64,000 bases of DNA from Tubiluchus corallicola (Eukaryota; Priapulida; Priapulimorpha; Priapulimorphida; Tubiluchidae), in the NCBI GenBank assembly GCA_030141605.1, contig JAQGDQ010000031.1, positions 542,001 to 606,000 on the forward strand, given 5' to 3'. Numbering within the stretch: the first letter of the stretch is position 1; each line of letters opens with the position of its first letter. The translations under genes were made by a program, and so were the position numbers. The notes under the pieces are model-generated. The model made no database searches and had not been told where the DNA came from. It worked only from the letters and a program-made list of their open reading frames with translations. Shown here piece after piece: positions 24,001-59,072 of the stretch.

Positions 24001-27000
24001 ATAATCAAAAGTCTTCCTCGATGTAAACAAACTGATAAACTTACCAGCAAAAATGTAACAGAAGATGCTTCTGTTTCTGGTTTGCTTACAACTCTTGTAG
24101 TTGACTCAACTGCATGCCCGGCTTTAATTCATTTAATCTTCAGTAATCACTGAAGCATGCTGGACACATTACTGATTACTATTATTCACGTTTATAAACA
24201 TAGCTATAACCACATTTAGACTTTCTCCAGAAGATTCTAATTAAGCCATCCTCACCTGAACTGGTTCGGTGACCTTGAACACAGGTTTTAATTCCGGTAG
24301 AATAAGTTCCACATACTCAGCATTTGTTGAATCTTCAGCAATCAGCAATACGTTCGGTAGAACAAATGGAATCATCTCGGGATTTACAAATTCTTTGACT
24401 AGACATGTCAGAACACGCTGATGCTTGACTCTCTGAAAATAATAAATGCAAGGTAAAACTGTGCAACTAGTAATTAACTATACAGTAAACACTCATTAAC
24501 AACTGAAATAATGGGGGAAGATGGTCCTAAAAAAGGAGAAAATGTACAGATGGGGGTAAATCTGCTCAATCAAGTTGTCTAAGCTGAATATCATATGTTA
24601 TGCTCAGCAGATCACCCGTTGATCTGAAGATCCAATTTCCAACATCCCACATTGACACAAAAACTTAACTTACACATTGTAATTTGTAATATAAAGTCAC
24701 TATTTCACACAAAAAAAACATCTGAGATCTGAGCCCAGAAAATAAGAAAGTATTACCGTAACTTAGTTGACAGATAAAGCATTTGTTCTAAGACTTTGCA
24801 CCACTGCCCAAATATAAAACAACTTTGTTGTTTTAAATATTAAGATTCATTTGAAAAAGAACAACTTTCTTTCACAAGAATTCTTAATGACAGAGTCTCA
24901 AAACAAATATGATTCTACTTTTACTGAGCTTGAAGAGAAAGCTGTATTGTGATAAAGCTACTTAGGAATACCATAGAACATACTGAAACATATAAAAATT
25001 ACTATGACAGCTTGAAAAAATATTGACTTAAACTCACTTTTGGTAGTTTTGACAAAATCTGAGGAAGACCTTTAAAAAACTGAGACTTTTGCAAGTTATC
25101 TCTCTGAAATAATGAGTCAAGGTACTGCAAGGTCATGGCACCAACGTCTTCAAAAAATGGTATCTGTGTAAATAAAAATAATTAGCATCAAATATTTATC
25201 CAGAAACTCACTTGATTACAATACAAGATAATGAAATCAGCAGCATAACACGAATTTACAATTTTGCAAAATTGAAACACTAAAATGTACACAATGAACT
25301 AAATCCACAAATAGAACTTGTTCAATTCAAAGTTCATCATACCAGACAAATTTCATCCAGCACATACGAAACAGAAATTAGAGAATATTTATGAAGCATC
25401 CGCTATATGTAAGAAAATGTTGAAAATGAAAAGAACGGGCATTTATATCTTTATTTGCAAGAGTACAGGTAGATGCCGATTTACGACCCCAATCGGTTCC
25501 AGGAGATTGATCGCAATACGAATTGGACGCAAGTCGGACCAGCATATTCAATGTATACTCAAGCAGAGCCCCCTACGTTGCGTGTGTGCACACACTAAGT
25601 ATGGCGGCACCTACTATGAATTTATCAAAACACATAGCAATTTAAAGTTAATTTATTTAAAAAAATAGAAGGAAAGATGAGTTATAGTTGGTTTTGTATA
25701 ATAAATTAAACTGCGGTCGGATCATAACATCGAATAGTCGTAATTTGTATAGGTCGTATGTCGACGACTACCTGTAATGTAACAAAATTGTGTTTACTTT
25801 AGAAAACTGATCAGCATCGGGTCTAACAGCTGGTGTTACATTTAGTAACATCTTTATGTGTTCTCTTGCTTCAGCTGGAATGCAGACGAGAGAGGAAACA
25901 GAAAGACTCTTCAACTGCAAATGAATCATTAATTAAGTTATCAATCAGATATCTGTGTTACCAGTTTGTAATCTTCTTCTTTTACTTTTTAGCAAAAGTT
26001 TACAGAAATTGTGATTGGCGAGTTTGACTGTTGTAAAATTTTATCCACATTTTTTGCACAAACAAAAAGTGAGCACTTTACGTTACACTAGGAATAAACA
26101 AATCAGGTAACAGCCCACAGACTAAAAAAAGTCGATGTCAATGTCTGCTCATTTTTGAGAAAATGTAAATAGCCAGTTTAACCCTATGATGAACAACTGT
26201 CACAAAAAAGTGTGCAATGCAAGTTTTACAGCCTACAGCTACTGTTCATTTGGTACTTCGCATAGAAAAAATGTGAACTTTCAAAAAAGGAACATGATAA
26301 TGATTTTGCTTATTCAATGGCTTACTCTAACTTAATTTACTAGTAATTGCCAACGATATGATTGGCAACAATTTCGTAAGACAAAACTGAAGCTAATACA
26401 GTGAACATACCTTTGCAGACTTCAAAGTGTAATAAATATGAAAAATGATATTTGAACGTCAGCAAACTAAAACTAGGGGTAAAATGGAATGAAACTAATT
26501 ACCTTTTCACAATTTTTTCTGTAAGTACTATAAGCATTACAGTTTTCATAAAGCGGTTTTCCATCATTGAATAGTGCAAATGCCAGCATTCCCAAAGAGA
26601 ACATATCACTGGCCCTGTCACATGTCATTGTCAAGCAGAACTCTGGTGCAAGGTAGTCAAGACTTGGCTGAGCGAGTGACGCTATGCTGTTCTCGTATTC
26701 AGTGAATGGATATGTCGGCTAATGGAAAAATCAAATTTAATTTCGGTATACAACCCGGTTACGGTTATACGCAATAAACCAATCAAGTTTAGGTTAAGTT
26801 TGTTTACTTTTGCACAGTGCTAAATTCGTTTATATGTTGCAGATTGCTTTACAATTACCAATATGGAGTAAATAAACCATCAAAAAGTTGTTTTATTATT
26901 TATTTTAGGAAAATTTACTACACAAAAATAATTATTTATCGCACTTGCAAATTGAAAGGGTAAAGAAATGTTAGCAGATCTCTATACAAATCCCCACAAA

Positions 27001-28770
27001 TAAATCTGTCAAAAAATGATTTGTTCAGACTTAGCCTAGTCTACATTTGACATTATATATAAATAAAATCCTATAAAATCATTTCTGTTCTTCTTGAAAA
27101 ATTCAACAGATAAAAATCTATAAACACACCTCTTGATCTTGCGGAGACGAATTCGACAAACAGAATTCAAATCCAGCAATCTTCCATGCACCAGTCGCAT
27201 TAATAATTACTGACTCGAGACAAATGTTATTATGCATCATCTTCAGATCATTATGCAGGAATGCTAGGCCTTCTGCAAGCTACAAAGGGAAAAAGGTGAG
27301 CAAGCATTACCTATAGCATAATTTATAAGTGCATAACACCAAACAATTCAAAATGCTTCTAACATTAGTAACTAACTAATGTACAACAGACTAAGCTACT
27401 TCAAAAAATCTGAAAAAGCTGCAAATTATGAACGAGTATACATAATATGTACAGACCTTTACTGGCTTATAGCGTATAAATTTCTGAATCTGCTGTGTAA
27501 TGGTTAATATAGCTGTCCAGAAAGCAATAGGTTTTGAGTTCAAGTCATAGTTTAGGTGCAAAAGCTTTCGAGCATTCTAACTTGAGACTGCTTTATTGCT
27601 TTTCTTATAGTTAATCTGACAAACTGCAGGCAAGTCCTACTACATACACTCACGTAAAGTGTAGAAGGTGTTAATTGTAACAAATTGGTAAAATATAAAC
27701 AAGTTTATAGAGTTATTAATGACCCACAGGTTGACAAAACATATACAAAACTTCTCAACCTTTGTTGTTACAACTTATAGTCTTACCAGGCAAACATGAT
27801 ATACTTCAGTTAAAGACAACAGCAAAGCAATCACAAACCTGGTAGATGCCGTATTTAATTTCCACTTCATATAGTTTAAATTGCTTAAGCTCTGGTGGCA
27901 ACGGTGTGGCAATGTTGTCATGGTTACCAAGTACATTGGCTAGACTTGCAAACACTGGCTCAGTTGCAAATGCTAAACTCTCTCTAAAACATTACAGAAT
28001 TAAAATTTTAAAGTGCAGTACTACAAGACATGTTGGCTAATCTCATGTGTACAGTACACATGAAAAACAAAAATAAGTGCAGTGTTAAATGAGAAATGTA
28101 AATTCTTATTTACTCACTCAGTTTGCCCAGTACAATAAAAGCAAAATGCTGACAAGTTATACCTTGATTCTTCTAACGGATGCTGTATAGTCAACAACCG
28201 AGGATGACGCAATTTAGTGAGCTGTGATACACCTGCAAGACACATTCGTTTTACTGAATTCGTTATAACTAGGAAATACAAAGCTTAAACACACCAAGTA
28301 AAATAAGTTTCATTATCACTGCAATCTTAAAAGCGACGTGTATAAGTGATGTTAAATGTCTCAATAAGCAAAAATGATTTTAGAACAGCATACCTTTTCT
28401 ACATGAGTCCAATATCAAATCACGGTCGCTCCTAGAAAACCGGTCAAGAAGCTTTTTCTCCAGAAGAAACACAGCCACAGGCTAAACAAAAACATTTATG
28501 CTGAGAATAATTCAGTCATGTACTCACACCTAAGCTATAGAGCAATTTGTAAGAAACTTATAGATTTTGATTATTTTGCAAATTAGCAGGAAAGAACATC
28601 ATTTTTACCTGTTTTGTAGATCGCTTTACACTGGCATAAATTTTCCAAATAAGACCAGGACCAGCACTGCCAATTTGCTTTAAAACTTCAAATTCCCTGG
28701 TTACAGGGTTTCCAGGAAGATACTGTGTTGCCGTAGAAACAGCAGATTTGAGCTTATTAAAGTAGTCCAT
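18012..28770 (-). CDS. SCYL2: SCY1-like pseudokinase 2, complete
   Basis: SCYL2 (CVAK104) is a pseudokinase that binds clathrin and AP-2 and works in endosome/trans-Golgi traffic. Seventeen exons join in frame (1,004 aa; human 929): 28609-28770, 28394-28481, 28163-28232, 27839-27983, 27130-27279, 26503-26718, 25798-25914, 25038-25163, 24256-24432, 23043-23165, 22730-22843, 21927-22059, 21603-21721, 20731-20831, 20357-20444, 19495-19644, 18012-18947. The kinase-like fold takes roughly residues 1-320 (GNPVTREFEV, LRHPRLLTIQHPLEESR, SLDYLAPEF). HEAT-type helices follow (FVNPEMIPFVLPNVLLIAED, TFANMIDYPSMKNHLLPRLK, VNSLVCIGKLLEHFDKW). The last ~310 residues are Ser/Thr/Asn/Gln-rich with LDNLFGPPK and a terminal DIFG, like the vertebrate DLFG end. 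Catalytic motifs are lost: VAVF for VAVK, HNN for HRD, GFE for DFG. The Met at 28770 matches the family N-terminus. Confidence 0.96.
23253..23702. repeat. tandem duplication of about 227 bp in SCYL2 intron
   Basis: A segment starting AAAAGTGTGACAC (first copy from about 23253, second from about 23481) is repeated head to tail at 227-bp spacing with only a few substitutions and small indels. Both copies contain TTAGTCTGGGCACA and CACTGGGGTTTTCCCCTC. It lies in the intron between SCYL2 exons 24256-24432 and 23043-23165. Confidence 0.95.
25466..25774. mobile_element. pogo/mariner-type MITE with TA target duplication
   Basis: The 309-bp element starts CAGGTAGATGCCGATTTACG and its reverse-complemented right end reads CAGGTAGTCGTCGACATACG, both continuing ACC. 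The ends match at about 19 of 23 bases. TA flanks it at 25464-25465 and 25775-25776, as expected for Tc1/mariner-superfamily insertion. No transposase is encoded. It lies in a SCYL2 intron, about 20 bp from the splice donor of exon 25798-25914. Confidence 0.8.
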
Positions 28771-30119
28771 GCTATTTTAATCATAAGTATCGAGCATTAA
28801 TGTTGCTTCAAATCTGCAAGTAGAACACTTTTGCATTACATCTTATACAACAGCTAAAGCATGCAATTATAAGGCCCCAGCTTTGCATTCTGATTTCTGA
28901 AGTTTTCGTTGCCACAACTCCTTATATATGGCCCAAAAAGCTGCTAACTTTAAGAAATTGTTTAGGTTCGTAACTTCATATTCTTGAAAAACATGAAAAG
29001 AGGTTTTATAGGGTGAGGTGTCTTATACATATTCAAAGCTACACAAAAGACAGTTAAATCACCTTAATTAGTAAACAATATGGTGTGTTTAGAAAACAGG
29101 ATACCAGTATTTATAGATATACAAAAATTGTATAAAAATGCAATGGTAAGGCGATTAAACTATCTACCAACTATAATATGTGTATCACCTGCAATTCATG
29201 TGAAACACTGAAAGATAAACAACTCATCAGCTTGTAAACCTCAACCAATAGGTTTTAGAACTTAGAAAACGCAACTAAAGGCAGGTATTACATATAATAG
29301 ATATTATAGAATATAATCAGTGGTAAGTAGCAAAAAACTTCAATTAAGCTCGACATGTTTTAAAACTAAAGGCTTTTAATTCAGCCTTTAATTTCAGTTC
29401 GTTAAGCATGCCCTTGTGCATTAAAAGGCTTGTTGCCACATTAAATGCCTTTCATCTGTATTCACTAGTTTATTTTAAGATGTCCTCATCATCTCCTTCT
29501 TTTTTGCTGCTTCTTGATATTGTATCTGGTAATTTCCAGGTGCAAAACATTGCTCATAATTACAAATATTATAGTTTTTTCTTGACGAATGCGAAATAAA
29601 TAACATTTGTTTCACAATTTCCGGCCTGTCGCTCTAGTATTACACTAGACAACATAAAAACAAGACTTTAGATATGTAAAGAAACATAAGTTACATAAAC
29701 CATACATCTAGCAAAATAGAATCTCCGCCATGACACCTAACTAGAAAACGCAAAACAAGAAATCTTTTCACAAATCTCTGAACATAACCCAGTCCAAAAA
29801 TGGGAGTTATTCGCGAGACTCAGTCATTAATAGCTTGGTGAGCTTGAAGCTTGATTTGATCACTAGTGATAAGAGATCACCATTAAATCCTGACAAAATT
29901 TGCAAGAACCTGTTACAGATGTAAGAAGTAATCAAAAAATCTTTTTAATTATACCAAAAAAAATTCTAATGTACTGTGGCCAGTTGGCCACCATCACTGC
30001 AATCTGATATCATGAGATATTATAAAGATCAATATAGGTGCTGGCAGTTTGATTGTATTTGCATCCCGATCCCGATGCATATTCTTTCCAACAAAGAAGA
30101 GAAACAGCAGACCTGAAGA

Positions 30120-30310
30120 AGATATTTGAAAGTGCTTAAATGGATAAATCATCCAAGGATGGTTATGGTCATTATATGAAACTAGTTGTCCAAACCTTAT
30201 GCAAATATGAATTGTAAAATTACATTCTCTTTCAACGTGTAGCAAACAAGTGGGATAGTTTGCCAGAGAGTGTGGATGCCCGAACAAATTTAGTTCAGGG
30301 ATTTTCATGT
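30120..30310 (+). pseudogene. LINE reverse-transcriptase C-terminal relic
   Basis: A + strand frame reads SKDGYGHYMKLVVQTL, then YEL, a stop codon, then NYILFQRVANKWDSLPESVD and ARTNLVQGF. This matches the conserved C-terminal block of LINE reverse transcriptases (general form RGH..KL....R...R...FSQRVVN.WNSLPE.VV.A...N.FK). The in-frame stop and loss of surrounding domains mark it as a dead fragment. The long minus-strand frame over the same interval is its antisense shadow. Confidence 0.7.
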
Positions 30311-32498
30311 CTTCGTGTCTTTGTTAGATTTCATATGACACATGATGTACAGCAGAGTACAAAGCACTATGTAAACCAAACAGCTGCAGCTAAATAAAAA
30401 GAAGTTTATTGAAGACAAGAACAAGAACAAGAAGGCACTTCGTTTACATAACGGGACAAGTTTCTTTACATCTAACATCAATATATTAATTTTGATTATA
30501 ACTTTATGTTAGAATTCCCCAATCAAGTGATGATTATTACCTCTACAATAATATTTCATACAAATACTTTGTTGAATCTGAGTTGCTATCTGGAGCGTCC
30601 ATTGTTTAACATCTTAAGCACTTCCTTCTTTTTCGTTGGAGTTGGCTTCTCTCTCTTAGCTGTGACTCTTGTAATAGCTACTTTTATGTACAACTTTTAC
30701 CCAGATACTGAGAGTTCAAATTAAACACGTCTATTCAGCTCGATGGCCAGTAATCACATACCTAATTTGTGTTTGCCTTGTGCTCTTCGTTATATGAAAT
30801 GGCGTCAACAGGCTGGAATGAATTCTTTTTCAGCAGTTTCAACACAATACTTTTAGGTGTGGCAGTTTTCTTCAGCATCATTTTCTCTTAGTGTTATAAG
30901 CAAGCCATTGTTCAAAATTATAAACTTTACATCTACAATCCCAATACAACAATTTTTTACTAATAACTCTAGTATTTAACTCCTTCATGACCACATTATT
31001 CAAAATAGATCTTATAATAGGTATAACTTTTCTGCTACTGTATGAGCACAGACAAAACTAAATTATTACAAATTAGGTATTGTTCTATTCAGGAAAATAT
31101 CAGCTATCCAATTATACTATTTGCTTGGATTTATAATTGATTTATTTTTACAAAATTAAGGAAAAACACGCACTTTTCAGGCACTCCAACTTAGCCTATT
31201 GAGCAGCTTAGTCTTGTGCACACTTGCGTGATCGTGCACAATAATTTATTAATTCACTGCTTGTTACAGCCCAAGAGAAGCATTTGCTGTATAGAATTCC
31301 AGGAAAAACAAACCTATCAGCCAAGTACAAATTAAGGATGTCTCATCTTTCAACAGAAATTTCTCCTTAAAAATATTGTACAATTGAGGCCTAATGTATC
31401 AGTGTTGTATCCAGACAGTTGAAATTACCTGCATTAGCCGATTTCACACACGATTTCATACTATAGATTGTTACGATACAAACACTGCAGTTACTGGAAG
31501 CTTTTTCCAAATTTTTCGTCAAGAATCGATCATAAATTTGTCTATGGTAAGCAAATGCATTTCATATATAATTTTTCCATGAAAGCCCATTTTGAGAAAA
31601 GCAGAAATCTACAAAAATTATCAACATTAATACAATGTCATCGTTGCTTGGTGACAGCAGTTTTTCATGAACACATGCAAAATGCAGCAAACCCTTATGG
31701 TCTTGAAATAATATTAAAGTATGTGTACAAAATTTGAAGATTTGATTCTGAAAAATGTCATTTAGGGCAAGCTGGAAACTGCTTGGCATTCAGCTGCACC
31801 ATATTCAAATTACATGTTTTTTGCAATGGTAGAAATTGCAGTCCTTGGTCGAAACAGGTGGCGTGCAGGACTGTGTTAGTTGAAAACTGAACAGGAATAC
31901 TTTAAGTAATTTTGGTAACAGATAAAACTGCATGTGCACATTATTGAAGTTAAGTAATACCAGAGCTATGCATGAATCCTTTACTATGTAAGTTTGCTTA
32001 GGAAAGGATTCATAGCTTTGATAATTAAGACATGGTCTGTACAGACCTAATGACATGGCACAGACATGATCATGTTATAGTAACTAGTCTAGTGAGATAC
32101 TAGATTGGACAAGTTCAAAATAATTATACACAGGCTGTGGAATATGAAAGAACATGCAGAAGGAACTTGTAGTGAAAATCAGTTCAGAACGCTTTGTTCT
32201 AACTTTTACTTTTTTAAGCGATATCGGAAATAATCAACGATTTGTCTGTAATATACATTAATTTTGTCAGTGGAAAACTTTCACCAGCCATAGACCCATC
32301 GTATTAGGCAAACCACCAATTAAAATGAAAGCGGCTTTTAGTGTTATTGTTAAGTGAAAACCAAATGTTTAGTGTCAATCTCACTTTAATTTACTGTCCA
32401 AAATATACACTTTCTTGCCTATAAAAGTTAGCAATTGTTTCTTATATTTGAATAATTAGCCTTGAAAGTTAATTAACGGCAGCTGAACACAGCTATTG

Positions 32499-32640
32499 CT
32501 TACGTCAGAAAATAACCACAGTTTGTGCAATGGCAGGTTTGCGTAAGTGTTACTGTACTGCTTTTTATTATTAGTGTTAGTTTATTTATTTGTGGTGTGT
32601 GATGTCATGAAAATGGGTTTATGTCATATGACGTCAGAAA
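32499..32640. promoter_or_regulatory. cluster of CRE/ATF-like sites and possible 5' exon
   Basis: A full palindromic TGACGTCA is at 32629-32636. Near matches TTACGTCA (about 32500) and TGATGTCA (about 32600) lie within 140 bp. Between them ATGGCAGGTTTGC (32530-32542) is followed directly by a consensus donor GTAAGT. This could be a promoter with a short first exon for a + strand transcript, possibly a 5' exon of ULK4, whose first coding exon appears to have its own acceptor. This is inference from motifs only. Confidence 0.3.
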
Positions 32641-34470
32641 CTAATACTGCAGTTCATGATCATGGTTATAACAGTACCCTTCTATTTGTCGGCCACGCGC
32701 ACGGGACAAAAAGGTGCCATTGCCACTCTTAGTAGATTCACTGAGCCGTGCGTAGCTTTGAAAGTTTAACAAAATTTGAGTAACCAAGCTAATCATTATT
32801 TTATTTAAGCTGTGATTCATGAAAAACTATTGTAGTTTTCAATATTTTGGAGCATTCTTTATTCTGAACTAATGTTTACACAATCGTCTGGTTTTCCTTT
32901 AATAAGATTTTGTCCTACCACTAACCAACTATAGTGAGGTACTACTTCAGTGCTGTTCACAGAAGCATGCATGAAACGCTTGAGTGCTTTTATTGTCTGG
33001 CTACCGTTTCCAGAGTATCGTTCGTTGATAAGCAAGACTATGCACATCAGCTTAAATAAGGTCAGGTGATGGAGGTGCCTGAAAGCATTCCAATGGAGAC
33101 ATAAGAGAGGAATTTTATAAAAAATGGAGAACAGAAAGAGTGATAAATTTGGAAATACATTGTAGACATAGTAAAAATTAGAGAAATTTATTACGAAATA
33201 AAGAGGCTCAACGTCAGTGACAACATTGAGCAAGACTCTGACCCGCCAAACGAAGAAGTCGAGTTAAGAAATCATGAACATTGTATCCGCATTGCAGCAA
33301 AGATTTCTGGTCTTACTGAAAACGTCCTTGGCAACGTGCACAACAATTTGAACAAAAACGTAAAAACCGTTTGCCGTTAAGGATGAACACATCCTTAAAA
33401 CTGTATTTCTAAGCAATGAAATGCATTAAAAATAGGATGCCATACCAGTTAGAAATAAACGCATTTCTAACTTACTTCGTTTTCATTGGCTGACCTCTCA
33501 TCTTCAAAGTTAATAACGTTTTTAGCTCTACGAGAGACAACGCGGTGAAATTGATCAGCTCACCAACCATTTTTTTAATTATTCGTGGTAAGAGTTTGCG
33601 TAACCGTGAATGCGTGGGGTTAACAAAGTTGTACGTAAGTTGTTACCACTAGCGAAAAAGTAGTGCTTAAGCATACCTGTTAATGTTACACTTGCGTCTT
33701 GCTTGCAAAGTCTTAAGAGATCTAAGCATGACACGGTTGTTGACGGTCTCTCCACAACAATTTGCGAAATTGCGGCAAATTAGATGCGTCAACTGTTTCA
33801 CTATTAAGCGAATTCCAAGGGCCCACAACACGAGAAGAAAAGAAATGGGCTCTGATACTAGTGCGATAATATTGTACAAAAATTCTTGGTGATTTATATA
33901 GTCCGTACTGCTATATGTAACTTAAGTTCAGTAATGCAATAAAAAATCGTCGTGCTATGGAGAGATACTTTTTATAATCAAGTCACTTGATTAGTTCTTT
34001 ATAGCCATTAATTTTACATAATTTGCCAAACCCTATTAATATAAAGCTTTCATACTTCAATGATTAGAATGGAATAGATTCAATGAATAGATTAAAAAAT
34101 GTTGTTGTGCTTGTACTTCACGCAGTTGGTTTTTACTCAGTCTCGGTTTCTACATGTTCATGTAGGCACATTGTAGTGCACTTGATAAAAATTTATAAAA
34201 AATAACTGTGAAGAAGGCATCCGAATCTGAAGTATAGTGTCCGATACCAAAAAAGACATAACGAGTTAATGGCTCAGCAGTGAGGCGTTTTTTATTAATT
34301 TCAGTTAAAAAGCACACCATGCTTTTGTAACTTTACTATAACAATAACAAAACAATAGTGTAATGACCTGTAACGGCCAAGCCTTTAAAGCTCGGCGGTA
34401 GCTGACTGAATTCTATTTTTCTGTAATTTTGTTGTGTATATCATATGTTAAGAAGTAGCTATATGTGTGG

Positions 34471-34485
34471 TATATATATATATAT
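34471..34485 (+). repeat. TA dinucleotide run
   Basis: Short (TA)n run in the SCYL2-ULK4 spacer. Confidence 0.8.
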
Positions 34486-35277
34486 GTGGGTACAGTTTTT
34501 GAGCTGAGCATTAAAAATACCTTCAGTGATTTTTAATATAGTTCTTTGCTTGTATGTATTAAAAATCAAATAAGTGTATTATTAATAGGTCCGTAATGAT
34601 ACATCGAGGTATATTGCATTGAGATGTTTTTTATTACGATATGCGTATCGCCAAAGTGCACCTGTATTGTGATAATATGAGTCAATGATATTTAGCAAAG
34701 TAGCATGAGCTTTGACTGTATGCTGGTAAAAACAAAACAAAACAATAGAAGTAATTCAAGCTGCAGCTGTAGAGTGTACTACAGATACCTACCAATCAGT
34801 GCAGTGAGCAGTAGTTAACACAGGCACTGCGAGCAACTAATTATATTGTTTACATATAAACTTGTGAAATGCAAAAGTGAACCAGAAAATGCACAAGCAA
34901 CTTTTACACCTAAAGTATTGATACGTTTTGCTTTTCTGGTGGCTAAAAGTACAAACAATAGCCTACACATTACATAAGTAATAAATAGAAATCCAACAGT
35001 TTGTTGATTAGCATTTAGCAACCCTAAAACTGTTGATTGATAAAATATTAACTCAAGTGTATCGTGAGGTTAGTGTTGTGATATGTTTCGTGTCCGTGAC
35101 CTAGGTTTATCATTACAGCCCTACTTATTAACCATTTACCTTTGTACAAGGTTTTTGTTTTTAAATGTATGCAACAAAACTATTTCTCCCTGTTTCTGTT
35201 CAACTATTTTTTATCAGTTTTTCTTTTTTTTTGGTCAGTGTACTGTGTATATGAGAATGCACTAGCTCTTGTAAAGC

Positions 35278-57356
<22,079 letters not shown>

Positions 57357-57638
57357 GAAGCAGAAGTGGAAAGAACGGCTATGTTCTTGCTTCAAATGAG
57401 GAAATGTATACAGTGAGAAATAAGTTAACAGGGAGACAAGAATGCTGCCTTGAAATACAACACAGGTGAAGAATCAGGAAAAGACAGTGTCATGTCACCT
57501 CTTGACAAGAATATGACAGAGACTTTGTAAATGCTGCAGAAACATGACCCAGACCCTGTTATACTGGTGTGCATCGTAAAAATAGCCAGTGACTAGAATT
57601 GCAATGCAACTTTTAGCTTTCTTTTTTGGCTATTAAAT

Positions 57639-57716
57639 CGTGCCATCAGAGCCTTGTAACTGTGCCATTTTTTTAGTACGAGCAATGCCATTAGTGCCTT
57701 GTAACTGTGTTCTATC
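57639..57716 (+). repeat. short direct repeat in ULK4 3' UTR
   Basis: GCCATCAGAGCCTTGTAACTG and GCCATTAGTGCCTTGTAACTG (two mismatches) lie about 47 bp apart. Confidence 0.6.
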
Positions 57717-57921
57717 TAGTCAGACCTTTATTATTTTTGATATTTTAAAACAAGTGCACTTAAAAATTTCCTTGATTTTATTGGAATTTATTTATTTACT
57801 GCTTGTATTGTGTAATGTGATGTGATTATACATGCTTACTACTTTTTTGTACATTTACAACAATACTCATATGTTCATACTGATACAATTTTTATTAGTC
57901 TAAGCTTTCATGAATTTAGTC

Positions 57922-57937
57922 AATAAACAACAATAAA
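57922..57937 (+). terminator. ULK4 polyadenylation signals
   Basis: Two AATAAA hexamers (57922-57927 and 57932-57937) lie about 570 bp after the ULK4 stop codon, the first canonical signals downstream, and would give a 3' UTR of roughly 600 bp. Confidence 0.5.
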
Positions 57938-57949
57938 ATGATTGAAACT

Positions 57950-58787
57950 TTTTCATAGAGTGTTGGTAATGTGTAAAGTAAGTAAAAATTTTGAAGATGT
58001 GGATTCTGTGAAAATAGTACACATTAATAATAGTACACAATCATGATTAATCAATACGATTAATACATAAAAGACGTAATTATCTGTTATTTCATACATA
58101 TAACTACTGGCGTTAAAGTTAAAGCCAGTAATCTATACTGCAAAAAATATTAAATGCAGTGCTGTGCAGTTGAACTGCTGTTGTGCTCACGACTAATAGG
58201 CTCAGCCATTTTGTGTAAGTAAAAGTCTTGGAGGGGGGGGTCTACGTCCAGCAAGAAACACTACTGTGAAGGTCAATTTCTGATAGTTCAGTTACAGTCT
58301 TGCAAACCATAACAACACCAATTAAACAACGTAAATGCTGCTAAAACAATACAAAACACAGTGCAAATAACAAAGTGACATCTATTGACCACAAAGAGGA
58401 AGCAATATAAGCTTTATTTACACAAATAATTTTACTTTGAGTAAGACAATTTGAAACAGATGCAGATCCAAATGGCTGCCAGGGTTAATAAATATGAATA
58501 AACTTAGCTAGATAACATTTGACTAATTTAACTACACAGTTCACAAATGCATGTCTGGCTGAGCACTAAAACATTCATCAGGCTTTTTTAAGATCTAACA
58601 CAATTCTTTAAACTACTTCACCATGTGAAAGTGACATCACAATGACCACATCTAAATGGTTTAATTCCTGCATGAATACTGACATGTTTTTAAGAGCAGT
58701 GATGTACTCCAGTACTGTTGTAAAACACCAGACTGAACAAACTCACACAATTATCCTACTATCAGTTTTTTCCAGAATAAATTACAG
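57950..58787. other. spacer between convergent ULK4 and zinc-finger gene
   Basis: No gene recognised. It holds the 3' end regions of both genes and a small hairpin (TACTGGC ... GCCAGTA, about 58105-58132). Confidence 0.5.
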
Positions 58788-58797
58788 TTTATTTATT
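58788..58797 (-). terminator. polyadenylation signals of the zinc-finger gene
   Basis: Overlapping TTTATT on the + strand give two AATAAA on the minus strand, about 280 bp downstream of the zinc-finger stop codon at 59073. Confidence 0.4.
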
Positions 58798-59072
58798 TAT
58801 AAGCACTCGTCACAATATTAAAATATTATCAATGGTGCTGTACAAAATAAAAGAAAATCACCTAAAATCGCAAGGAGCACAAAATCACAAGAAGAATCAT
58901 CAGTAAAAATTACGTGATCACACTAATAAAAAGTTTTTGCATACAATGATAAACTATTAAATTACATAATTAATACTACTAATAAATTCCAAGTATGGTT
59001 CCAAACTGGTTCCATAATTTAGCAAGAGCTGTTTAAAATTACCATGATTCTAAAAGTAATCTTTCAATGATC

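Larger units (their letters stand above)
28771..35277. other. spacer between divergent SCYL2 and ULK4
   Basis: This 6.5-kb spacer must contain the promoters of both genes. I recognise a LINE relic (about 30120-30310), CRE-like sites (32500-32640) and an AT microsatellite (34471-34485). A stop-free + frame without Met runs from 33147 to about 33379 and includes NHEHCIRIAAKISGL; I cannot assign it. No conserved gene is recognised, but short exons of an unknown gene cannot be excluded. Confidence 0.5.

Noticed and set aside
29994-30308. 104-codon minus-strand frame
   Set aside because: It is the antisense shadow of a degenerate LINE reverse-transcriptase block on the + strand.
33667-33892. Overlapping 69-70 codon frames on both strands in the SCYL2-ULK4 spacer
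   Set aside because: No domain, no Met context or splice partner; the two strands are equally open, which suggests chance or an old repeat.
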